Source: Butyricicoccus intestinisimiae (GTDB lineage Bacteria > Bacillota > Clostridia > Oscillospirales > Butyricicoccaceae). From it: 64,000 nucleotides of DNA. Position numbers and translations under genes: made by a program. Below, piece after piece: positions 18,629-26,207 of this stretch (positions within the stretch are counted from its first letter, which is position 1; the number at the start of each line of letters is the position of its first letter). Where the stretch lies: the NCBI RefSeq assembly GCF_018918345.1, contig NZ_JAHLQI010000003.1, positions 62,001-126,000 of the forward strand. Direction: 5' to 3'. The notes beneath the pieces are model-generated. The model had not been told where the DNA came from and ran no database searches. It worked only from the letters and a program-made list of their open reading frames with translations.

Positions 18629-21600
18629 TCATTCCCGTCCTACTCCATTATCTAGGAAGAAAATCGGGATAAAGCACAAAACCATATAAATTAACAGACG
18701 AATCGGATGCGCATCGGATGGAACAAACGCATAGCACAGATACATCATCAGCAGCATGCACACAATGGATGCGCAAATACCAATGAGCACACCGGCGCGC
18801 TGCGCCTTTCGCTGTGCGCGTGCGGCGCAAATGCAGTCCGCAATTCCCATCAGGCCATCCCGCATGAGCAGTGCGCACAGCCGTGCATCCTGCACACGTG
18901 CCGGATTTTGCAGCGCACGGCTGCATTCCAGCTCTGGCACGACAACCGTTCCCTTCGGCAGACCATATAGCTGTTCTACCAGCTGCGGTGTAATCTGCTG
19001 ATTGTGCGAGTTCAGCCAAATCGTCGTTTTTTGTTCCGTCAATTTCTGCATCGCATGGAACAGTACCGCCGGCACCGTATAATCAACGGTCAGAACGGCA
19101 GCCAGACTGCCATCCAGCGACAGCGCAAGTGCATTGTCTGTCATTCCGCCGACCGAGACGCCGCGCGATGTCATAAACCGTTCATTGCCCAGCAAGACCT
19201 GCAAGCCGCCAATCTGACCGCCCACACCGCCGTCATACCGCAGCACGCGGTGTGCAGCGAGCGGCGCACCATATCGCGTGCGCACTTCTTCCGCCAGCAT
19301 ATTGCCCAGAGACGAACCCTGCGTCAGCGCCGCCGCATAGGCAAGCGCCGTTGCATCGTTCAAATTGCTGTGCAGCTCCAAGCTGACCAACACCACAGAG
19401 CCATTGGGAAACAAATCTTCATCGGTCAGCACAACCGTCTGTGTCGTCGCCAGTTTATCCGAGCCTTCATCGCTGTCGGAAGCCGCACCGCAGTGCGCCA
19501 GACGGCGCGCCGCACTTTGCCGCGCCATGACCGACGCGCTGAGCAGTGCAACCTGACAGGAGCCGGTCACCGTCGCCGCAAGCACATAAATCAAGCGTCC
19601 GGCATCACCCGTTGACGCGCACACAATCACAGATAAAATCACGGCAACCGCAAGGGCAGACAGGGTAAACAGCCGCTCCATGCGTTTGCGTTCTTCCTGT
19701 TCTGTCGTCTGTGCGGCAAAGGTGTTGATATCCGCCAGAGGCGCCTTTACCAAATGCGGTGTTTTTTCTCTGCGGCAGAATATGCCGATTGGCTCACGCG
19801 CCGCCCCCGCAACTTTATATGTATAGTGTTTGATGGTCTCCTCGCTGACCTGTGCGCGCAGCTGTGCAAACAAAATCAGCATCGCAATGCAGGCAAACGG
19901 AATTTCTTCTCCTTCTGAAGCCAAGCGAATGCAGCAGTGCAGAATATTGAGCAGCAGCGCGGCATCTGCCAGCGTGGCAAAATTCGGACTGCCCTGCAGC
20001 ACAGCTCGTATGCCGTCCCACACGACGTCATATGCCAGCGCAAGCGCGCACGCCAGCAGCAGCAAAAAAACGCCGAGCACGCGGCCGGAATGCGAGGCAT
20101 AATCCATAGCACTTGGCAGCGGCAGGATGGTAAAATCCGCCGCACAGGAAATATAAATGCAAATCAACGTCAGCACGCCGAGAATCGTCGAGCGCAGCGC
20201 CTTATTTCGCGCACGCAGACGGCAGACACGGCTCTCCTGTGTCCAATCCCGCCGTATGATTTTCTTTTTTGCGGAAGATTTTGGTTTTTGTTTTCGGTCA
20301 GCAGCCGTGTTCTCCGCGGCACTGCGCGCCGGCTGTTCGGTTTTGGTCTCCGATGCCTGAATCTCTATGACGGATTCATGGGTGGATGGTTTCTGGTCGG
20401 CCGCCTCCGTTTCCGGTTTGCCGGTCGACCCCTCAGGAAAAACCGAATCTTCCTCTGTCTGTTCCTGCTCATGCATCTCGTCCAATGCTTCAGAGGCATG
20501 GATAGGCTCCATTGTCGGCTCAGGCTGCGGCTCGGATTCCGGCTGCGGCGGGTATGGCTCTCCGCGCTGCTCCGCCTGATAGCGGCGAATGCGTTCCGTA
20601 ATCCATTCCTTGCAGCGCAGCACCTCGCGCGTCATAACCGGACCTTCCTTGCGCAGTACCTCCAGAGAAGGTGCTGTTTTGCAGATATCCTCCAGCGGTT
20701 TTCCCAGCCATTCCGGTTCCGGAAGTGGTTCATCCGACTCTTTCTCCGGCTCTTGTTCCGGTTCTTCCTGCTCTTGGGATCTTTCAAACAGCGGCTTTTG
20801 CTTCAGCGCCTCTTCGACGTCAAACAGCTCCGTCTGCCGCGGCTGCGGATGTTCCAAAACCTGCTTGCGAACCGGTACATCTACATAGACCGTTGTTTCT
20901 TCATCCGGAAACTCTTCCGGCATAGCGGATTTCTTGCGCAGCACATCCTGTTTTTCGTCAGAGCTCTCCTCCATGCTGTCCTCCAGCAATTGTTCGAAGC
21001 TGGCGCACTGTTCCGATTCTCCTGCATCGACATCCGACATAAATGCCGCAAATTCATCTTCACTGATAACCGGTGTATCTTCCGGACGCGGCTGCGGCGG
21101 CTGCTTTTCCGGTTCCTGCTGTGCCGATTCCGGCGGTGTCTCCTGCGCCGGTTCAGACGGCTGCGGCTGTTCCGGTGCTTCCTCGCCTTCCTCTACGAGT
21201 TCAAAGCCCAGTGCATCCATAACTCTATCGAAAATACCGGCTTTTGGTTTTTCCGGTTCTCGTTCTGATTCCTGCGGTTGTTCCGGCACATCCGGCTGTT
21301 CGGATTCTTCCGGTTCGTCATCCAGCAGCTGCGCAAATACTTCCTTCGGTGTTTCCTGCTCCAGCTGTTCCTGTTCCGTTTCCAGTTCTTCTTCCGGCTG
21401 CTCCGGTTCCAGCATCTGTGTCTCGGGTTCTTCTTCCGGCTGCTCCGGTTCCAGCATCTGTGTCTCGGGTTCTTCTTCCGGCTGCTCCGGTTCCAGCATC
21501 TGTGTCTCGGGTTCTTCTTCCGGCTGCTCCGGTTCCAGCATCTGTGTCTCGGGTTCTTCTTCCGGCTGCTCCGGTTCCAGCATCTGTGTCTCGGGTTCTT

Positions 21601-22894
21601 CTTCCGGCTGCTCCGGTTCCAGCATCTGTGTCTCGGGTTCTTCTTCCGGCTGCTCCGGTTCCAGCATCTGTGTCTCGGGTTCTTCCTCCGACAGACTTTC
21701 CGGTGCCGCTTCGTCCAATCCCTGCAGCTGGGTCAAATCAATCGGTGTCTCAACCTCCTCCAGCTCCTCTTGTGTCGAAAACAGCCGAGAGAACAAGCCC
21801 TTGCGCGTTTGCGGCTGTGCCGTTTTCTCGGATGGTTCGGGATTGTCCGGCTGCTCCGGCACTTCCTCGCGTCCTTCTTCGTCCAGCGCGTCCGTATCTG
21901 CTGCGTCCTCTACAACGTCCGGCGGCGCAAACAGCCGAGAAAGCAATCCCTGTTTTTCAGGCTGTTCCTCTTCCTGCTCTTGCGCAGCCTGTTCCGGCTG
22001 TTCAGACAATGCTTCTACAATTTGCGAAATCGCTTCATCGTTTGATGTATTGAGTTTCTGTTCCGGCACAGTCTCCTGTGTTTCCGATTCTTCCTCGTCA
22101 TCCTCTTCACTCTGCTGCACGCGAAGGGTTGCTTGTTCTATCAAATCCTCATAGTCATGCCGGTTCATACGACGCGTCGGCATGTCCGATTCCAGAATTT
22201 GCGTTTCCGGTTCTTCATCAATTTGCACTTCCGATTCCAGAATCTGCGTTTCCGGTTCTTCATCGGCCTGTACTTCCGGTTCCAGAATCTGCGTTTCCGG
22301 TTCTTCATCGGCCTGTACTTCCGGTTCCAGAATCTGCGTTTCCGGTTCTTCATCGGCCTGTACTTCCGGTTCCAGAACCTGCGTTTCCGGTTCTTCATCG
22401 GCCTGTACTTCCGGTTCCAGAACCTGCGTTTCCGGTTCTTCATCGGCCTGTACTTCCGGTTCAGACGGAAACAGCCGTTCCATCAAGCTCGGTTCTTCCT
22501 CCGGTTCCAGCAGCGGTTCCGTCAAACGCGGATCTGTCGGTGTCTCCTCGCGTTCCAGCTCACCGAGCTGCGCGAACAGAGAACCAAACACGTCATCCTC
22601 GTCCGGCTGCTCTGCCTCTTTGTCTTCCTCCGGCTTAAGCCACTGCTGCATTTCCTGCTGTTCTTCGATCATCGCCTGCGTCTGCTCGGATGCCTGCTGC
22701 AAAGAATCCAACGTATCTTGCTCCTGCTGCTCCGGCATCTGCACGCCCAAGCTCTGCAGCAGCTGTTCCATGCTGGCACGGCTGCCGCTCTCGGAAGATC
22801 CCGCTTCCTCCATAATCTGATCCACATCATAGAGGCTGCTGCCGGAAACATCATGCAGTTCCTTTTTTAATTTTTCGAGATCCAGATCATCCAT
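18629..22894 (-). CDS. Acidic-repeat protein with degenerate P-type-ATPase-like membrane core
   Basis: A 1421-residue protein with no named family. Residues 1-~870 are strongly acidic, Pro/Gln-rich and probably disordered, with two tandem arrays: six 15-residue units (core DEEPETQVLEP, ~145-235) and seven 14-residue units (core EEPETQMLEPEQP, ~402-499). After a basic stretch (SSAKKKIIRRDW) come hydrophobic helices near 902-920, 935-955, 998-1011, 1075-1094, 1100-1121, 1365-1385 and 1398-1418. The loop between 1121 and 1365 resembles a P1-type ATPase catalytic loop (VVLTDEDLFPNGSV where DKTGTLT is expected, then GGQIGGLQVLLGNERFM), but the phosphorylated Asp, TGES and GDGxND motifs are absent. 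The ATG at 22894 has GGGAGGAA upstream and overlaps rlmB by eight bases. Transport is unlikely; a scaffold or sensor role is inference. Confidence 0.8.
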   Translation of the reverse strand: MDDLDLEKLKKELHDVSGSSLYDVDQIMEEAGSSESGSRASMEQLLQSLGVQMPEQQEQDTLDSLQQASEQTQAMIEEQQEMQQWLKPEEDKEAEQPDEDDVFGSLFAQLGELEREETPTDPRLTEPLLEPEEEPSLMERLFPSEPEVQADEEPETQVLEPEVQADEEPETQVLEPEVQADEEPETQILEPEVQADEEPETQILEPEVQADEEPETQILESEVQIDEEPETQILESDMPTRRMNRHDYEDLIEQATLRVQQSEEDDEEESETQETVPEQKLNTSNDEAISQIVEALSEQPEQAAQEQEEEQPEKQGLLSRLFAPPDVVEDAADTDALDEEGREEVPEQPDNPEPSEKTAQPQTRKGLFSRLFSTQEELEEVETPIDLTQLQGLDEAAPESLSEEEPETQMLEPEQPEEEPETQMLEPEQPEEEPETQMLEPEQPEEEPETQMLEPEQPEEEPETQMLEPEQPEEEPETQMLEPEQPEEEPETQMLEPEQPEEELETEQEQLEQETPKEVFAQLLDDEPEESEQPDVPEQPQESEREPEKPKAGIFDRVMDALGFELVEEGEEAPEQPQPSEPAQETPPESAQQEPEKQPPQPRPEDTPVISEDEFAAFMSDVDAGESEQCASFEQLLEDSMEESSDEKQDVLRKKSAMPEEFPDEETTVYVDVPVRKQVLEHPQPRQTELFDVEEALKQKPLFERSQEQEEPEQEPEKESDEPLPEPEWLGKPLEDICKTAPSLEVLRKEGPVMTREVLRCKEWITERIRRYQAEQRGEPYPPQPESEPQPEPTMEPIHASEALDEMHEQEQTEEDSVFPEGSTGKPETEAADQKPSTHESVIEIQASETKTEQPARSAAENTAADRKQKPKSSAKKKIIRRDWTQESRVCRLRARNKALRSTILGVLTLICIYISCAADFTILPLPSAMDYASHSGRVLGVFLLLLACALALAYDVVWDGIRAVLQGSPNFATLADAALLLNILHCCIRLASEGEEIPFACIAMLILFAQLRAQVSEETIKHYTYKVAGAAREPIGIFCRREKTPHLVKAPLADINTFAAQTTEQEERKRMERLFTLSALAVAVILSVIVCASTGDAGRLIYVLAATVTGSCQVALLSASVMARQSAARRLAHCGAASDSDEGSDKLATTQTVVLTDEDLFPNGSVVLVSLELHSNLNDATALAYAAALTQGSSLGNMLAEEVRTRYGAPLAAHRVLRYDGGVGGQIGGLQVLLGNERFMTSRGVSVGGMTDNALALSLDGSLAAVLTVDYTVPAVLFHAMQKLTEQKTTIWLNSHNQQITPQLVEQLYGLPKGTVVVPELECSRALQNPARVQDARLCALLMRDGLMGIADCICAARAQRKAQRAGVLIGICASIVCMLLMMYLCYAFVPSDAHPIRLLIYMVLCFIPIFFLDNGVGRE
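21396..21689 (-). repeat. Seven tandem 42-bp coding repeats
   Basis: Seven near-identical 42-bp units, each encoding a 14-residue unit with core PETQMLEPEQP, lie in frame within the large acidic protein. Only the last unit shows obvious base changes. Such identity suggests recent expansion by slippage or unequal recombination. They have no spacers and are not a CRISPR array. Confidence 0.95.
22190..22459 (-). repeat. Six tandem 45-bp coding repeats
   Basis: Six 45-bp units encode 15-residue repeats (core EVQADEEPETQ, then V/I-L-E-P/S) in the N-terminal part of the large acidic protein. Units differ by a few bases, with the unit nearest 22190 most diverged. The shared PETQ(V/I)LE core links this array to the 42-bp array. 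Confidence 0.95.
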
Positions 22895-23690
22895 GCTGTT
22901 CCTCCCCGATTCTCTGCCGCACCGCCTCATACAGCAGGACAGCTGCAGCAGCCGATGCATTCAGAGAATTTACTCTTCCCTTCATCGGAATGCTGACAAT
23001 GCCGTCACATTTCTCGCGGACAAGGCGGCTGAGACCGCTGCCCTCCGAGCCAATAACAATGGCCGTCGCGCCGACAAAATTGGTCTGGTACAGGCTGGTA
23101 TCCCCGCCCGCATCCGCGCCGAATACCCAGACGCCTTTTTCCTTCAGCGTGTCAATCGCCGCGGAAAGATTGGTGACGCGTGCCACACCGATGTGCTCAA
23201 TCGCACCGGCAGACGCCTTGGCAGCCGTCGCCGTCAAGCCGACCGAGCGGCGCTTCGGAATGATAACGCCGTGCGCACCGGCGGTTTCTGCCGAACGAAT
23301 GACAGCGCCCAGATTGTGCGGATCGGTCAGACCATCGCAAATCATGATGAGCGGCTGTTCTCCGCGGTCTGCGGCAGTCTGCAAAATATCCTCCAGCGAG
23401 ACATATTCATGTGCCGCTGCCTGCGCAATGACGCCCTGATGCACGCCGGTCTCACTCATGGCATCCAGCTTGCGGCGGTCTACCTGCGTCACAACAGCAC
23501 CGGCAGCCTTCGCCATAGCGACAATATCCGCCATGCGGCCGTTCTGATCCGGTGCGACAAACAATTTATCCACAGTTCTGCCTGCGCGAAGCAGCTCCAT
23601 GACCTCGTTTCTGCCCTCATACAGCGTGGTTTCGGTTTCTTCCTCATGCTGCGGGCGTTTATGAAATGTCTTTTTTGTTTTCTGACTCAT
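22887..23690 (-). CDS. rlmB: 23S rRNA (guanosine-2'-O-)-methyltransferase RlmB
   Basis: A SPOUT methyltransferase for the 2'-O-methyl of G2251 (E. coli numbering) in the ribosomal P-loop. Residues ~20-95 are the L30e-like substrate-binding domain (LYEGRNEVMELLRAGRTVDK). The knot domain contains DGLTDPHNLGAVIRSAETAG, VIGSEGSGLSRLVREKCD and IPMKGRVNSLNASAAAAVLL. The start at 23690 (MSQKTKKTF, 267 residues) is favoured by GGAG eight bases upstream over an earlier in-frame start. Its stop overlaps the start of the large acidic-repeat gene, so the two are probably translated from one mRNA. Confidence 0.93.
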   Translation of the reverse strand: MSQKTKKTFHKRPQHEEETETTLYEGRNEVMELLRAGRTVDKLFVAPDQNGRMADIVAMAKAAGAVVTQVDRRKLDAMSETGVHQGVIAQAAAHEYVSLEDILQTAADRGEQPLIMICDGLTDPHNLGAVIRSAETAGAHGVIIPKRRSVGLTATAAKASAGAIEHIGVARVTNLSAAIDTLKEKGVWVFGADAGGDTSLYQTNFVGATAIVIGSEGSGLSRLVREKCDGIVSIPMKGRVNSLNASAAAAVLLYEAVRQRIGEEQHG

Positions 23691-23822
23691 ATGTATAACT
23701 CCATTTATCCGTACTAGATACGTCCAGTATAACACAAAACTTTGAGACCTGACAGCAAAACCGCAAACTTTATGTCCTGTTCACGGATTTTTCACAAGCT
23801 GCTTGCCGCTCCCGCCGGGGAA

Positions 23823-24425
23823 TCAGTCGCAGCGATAGACTCTGTGAATCTTTTTCGGGTGAACGGTATCGGCTTCCAGCCATTCGCAGAAATCTTCTAC
23901 CACTTTGTATGCATTTCCCGTTTTGCAAGTCATAACTGTTTGCTCTACGGTCAACAATTCTATCACCCACTGCGTATAGTTCGTATATTTTCCTGAATGT
24001 TCTTCTTGATGGGTTTCTCTTACGTCCTCAATATATCTCTTATTTACAGCAAATACGCCATCTTCAGACAAGGCAACAAACCAATCCCCATGCGCGATAA
24101 TTTCTACACCACGCCTAAGAATCCCCTGCATGCAGATACCCTGCATATCCTTATTAAAATCAACATGTAAATAATTTTCTTGTCTTTCAATCCACCGAAT
24201 GACTGTTTGATTTTTCCTTCTCAATGCACAATACATCACTCCAACACACAGAAAAACCAGCAAAACTCGGCCGAACACGCCTAGTATGTCCTCTTGTGTC
24301 ATGGAAGAAATATCTATGTCTTTCACAGCGAACCACATGAATCCAATCAATAAAACAACAATAAGTCCCAACATTGCTGTACTCTGCCGCCTCACGATAT
24401 TTTTCTTCGTAACTGGTGTTTTCAT
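23823..24425 (-). CDS. Two-helix membrane protein, paralogue A of a three-gene cassette
   Basis: A 200-residue protein of unknown function. The N-terminus TPVTKKNIVRR is followed by two hydrophobic helices (about 15-35 and 53-72). A soluble domain follows with the pattern ERQENYLHVDFNKDMQGI and HGDWFVALSE, then VNKRYIEDVRE. It is clearly homologous to the protein at 25540-26124, sharing RQE-x-L-x-VDF-x-x-DM-x-GI and GDW-x-V-x-LSE. The arrangement (two helices, then a domain with NKRYI) faintly recalls YcxB-like proteins, but I would not assign it. The ATG has AAGGAG upstream. Base composition is more A+T-rich than the flanking genes. Confidence 0.75.
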   Translation of the reverse strand: MKTPVTKKNIVRRQSTAMLGLIVVLLIGFMWFAVKDIDISSMTQEDILGVFGRVLLVFLCVGVMYCALRRKNQTVIRWIERQENYLHVDFNKDMQGICMQGILRRGVEIIAHGDWFVALSEDGVFAVNKRYIEDVRETHQEEHSGKYTNYTQWVIELLTVEQTVMTCKTGNAYKVVEDFCEWLEADTVHPKKIHRVYRCD

Positions 24426-24454
24426 CTTTCTCTCCTTCTTTCGGCAAATCAACT

Positions 24455-25543
24455 CTAATTATAAAATCGGTGAATCTCTCCCTGATGAATCGCATCGGGG
24501 AAGTGTTCCTCTCGCTCCGGTGGGAGAATACCGTTGAGGTGCATGTTGTGATATATTTCTTTCAAGTTATCCTCAAGTCCCGGCGCTTGTATCTGTTTTT
24601 GATATGCTTCAATTTCATCCAACTGCGCAAAGATCCGTTCTCGACTTTCTTTTAACCCGTCACAGATTTTCCGCCCAATTTCTTCATTTGCAAACCAACG
24701 ATCTGTCATGTCATCTAAATAGCAACAGGTCTCTTCTAACATTTCCGTTAGACAGTCCACCTGATGTTCCGCGTCCGCTTGATGCAACGCTTTCTTTACT
24801 CGTTCATAGTTCTCACAAAACGGCGCATCACACGGAAATAATGTATCTGCCGTGATAAAACAGCTTTCTCTTTCTTCGTTTAATTCACATCTCTGTCGAT
24901 CAATCATATAAAATATATCCCGTAACTGCTGCAAGTTATGTTCCAACAGTTCTATACAATCCGGTTTACATTTCGGATAATATTCCCGCCAATGTTCTTC
25001 CGCGGAATGCACTTTTGATTCTAATTTTTTTAACAGCCGAATCTGTTCTTGCCTATCCGACTGCTTTGCTTTTTCGTCCCACTCTCGCTGGATTTGTTGC
25101 AATTTTTCCCAAGAGCGATTCCACGCCACACGCGCATCAACAATTTCTGCCAATTCTCCGTTTCTGTCCTTGCTATTATCAACACCCCAACTCGCCAATG
25201 CCGCAACGGCAAGCATTCCCATAGCAATATTTGAGTAAATATCTGTTACCCTAAGAAAATTTCCTTTACATTCCAGCGGAAAAACCAGCATGGCAACAAT
25301 CCCCAAATAAAACTGCCATCGCAAAATAAAAAATGCTATTGGCTTTTCTTTGACATATTTTGCATATCCTATATACAGCAATCGTTTGAACAGAGATTTT
25401 TCTTTTCTCACTTCTTCTACTTTCTCAGCACCAACTTCATATCTGAAAATGATATGCATAGCAACCCAAGTAGCAAGCAGCGCCGCTATCCAAAACATAA
25501 GCGGCTCACTCCATTCTCTCAATGATCTAGCCAATGTGCTCAC
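24455..25543 (-). CDS. Membrane protein with long helical domain, middle gene of cassette
   Basis: A 362-residue protein with no recognised family. Three hydrophobic helices lie near residues 16-33, 69-87 and 102-118. A charged, mainly helical cytoplasmic or surface region follows to the C-terminus (for example SWEKLQQIQREWDEKAKQ), probably coiled coil, containing several Cys residues (PKCKPDC, ETCCYLDD). Its ATG overlaps the stop of the upstream paralogue by four bases, so the two are translationally coupled. The downstream paralogue starts 29 bp after its stop. It is A+T-rich relative to its surroundings. No signal peptide or enzymatic motif is visible. Confidence 0.7.
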   Translation of the reverse strand: MSTLARSLREWSEPLMFWIAALLATWVAMHIIFRYEVGAEKVEEVRKEKSLFKRLLYIGYAKYVKEKPIAFFILRWQFYLGIVAMLVFPLECKGNFLRVTDIYSNIAMGMLAVAALASWGVDNSKDRNGELAEIVDARVAWNRSWEKLQQIQREWDEKAKQSDRQEQIRLLKKLESKVHSAEEHWREYYPKCKPDCIELLEHNLQQLRDIFYMIDRQRCELNEERESCFITADTLFPCDAPFCENYERVKKALHQADAEHQVDCLTEMLEETCCYLDDMTDRWFANEEIGRKICDGLKESRERIFAQLDEIEAYQKQIQAPGLEDNLKEIYHNMHLNGILPPEREEHFPDAIHQGEIHRFYN

Positions 25544-26124
25544 CTTTTTCTGCCCTCTCTAATCTCCGTCATGGGATGACCCAACCATTCACACAAATCC
25601 ATAATTACCTGTTCTGCATCGCTCAAGCGAAAGCGGAGCGGTGTATCATCTATGGTATCGAATACAATCGTTATTTGCCAGTGCAGTCCTCTCCCGAGGT
25701 ATTTTTCCTGTTTATACACATCTCTGACAGCAGCAATATAGCGTCTATTGATTACCAGTCTTTCGACCTCCGAAAGCAGAACATACCAATCTCCGCAGGC
25801 GACCACTTCTACTGTTCCCACTTTGCCGCCGCACATAGTGATTCCTTTCATGTCTGCATCAAAGTCCACGTTTAAGCATTCTTCCTGTCTTTGAATCAGC
25901 TTGATCACCTTTTTCTTTTGCACCCATATGTATACCCAGACGAACAAAATACCAGCCAATGTCGCCGCACTGCCCAGATAGATTTCTATTCTTTTCTCAT
26001 AAGATACATTGCGAACATGAAGCAGATCCCACCCAAAACCAAAAATAAAAATTACCAATATAAAGTATTTTGAAACGTATGCTATCCGCCTCACGATATT
26101 TTTCTTCGTAACCGGTGTATTCAT
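25540..26124 (-). CDS. Two-helix membrane protein, paralogue B of a three-gene cassette
   Basis: A 194-residue protein beginning MNTPVTKKNIVRR. Two hydrophobic helices (about 18-36 and 51-68) precede a domain with QRQEECLNVDFDADMKGI, ACGDWYVLLSE and VINRRYIAAVRD. It parallels the protein at 23823-24425 over its whole length. The DNA encoding the first dozen codons is nearly identical in the two genes, which indicates a recent duplication or gene conversion. The ATG has AAGGAGGG upstream; an earlier in-frame start lacks a site. It is the first gene of the cassette. Function unknown. Confidence 0.75.
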   Translation of the reverse strand: MNTPVTKKNIVRRIAYVSKYFILVIFIFGFGWDLLHVRNVSYEKRIEIYLGSAATLAGILFVWVYIWVQKKKVIKLIQRQEECLNVDFDADMKGITMCGGKVGTVEVVACGDWYVLLSEVERLVINRRYIAAVRDVYKQEKYLGRGLHWQITIVFDTIDDTPLRFRLSDAEQVIMDLCEWLGHPMTEIREGRKR

Positions 26125-26161
26125 CTCTCTCCCTCCTTGTCGTGCTTTCAGTATAACACAA

Positions 26162-26196
26162 AAGCAGGCCTTCTCCCAAGAGAAAAAGCCTGCCTT
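26162..26196 (-). terminator. Terminator after SLH amidase gene
   Basis: On the minus strand GGCAGGC, an inner CTC/GAG pairing and GCCTGC form a stem followed by TTTTGTG, 12 bp past the amidase stop codon. It separates the amidase from the three-gene cassette. Confidence 0.75.
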
Positions 26197-26207
26197 GCGC
26201 GTATCTG

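Noticed and set aside
21396-22459. Regular direct repeats suggestive of a CRISPR array.
   Set aside because: Units are contiguous, without unique spacers, and encode in-frame protein repeats; no cas genes are nearby.
20934-22870. Long plus-strand open frames with striking Ser/Cys or Phe/Leu/Arg repeats.
   Set aside because: They are mirror images of the in-frame repeats of the minus-strand acidic protein, without start signals.
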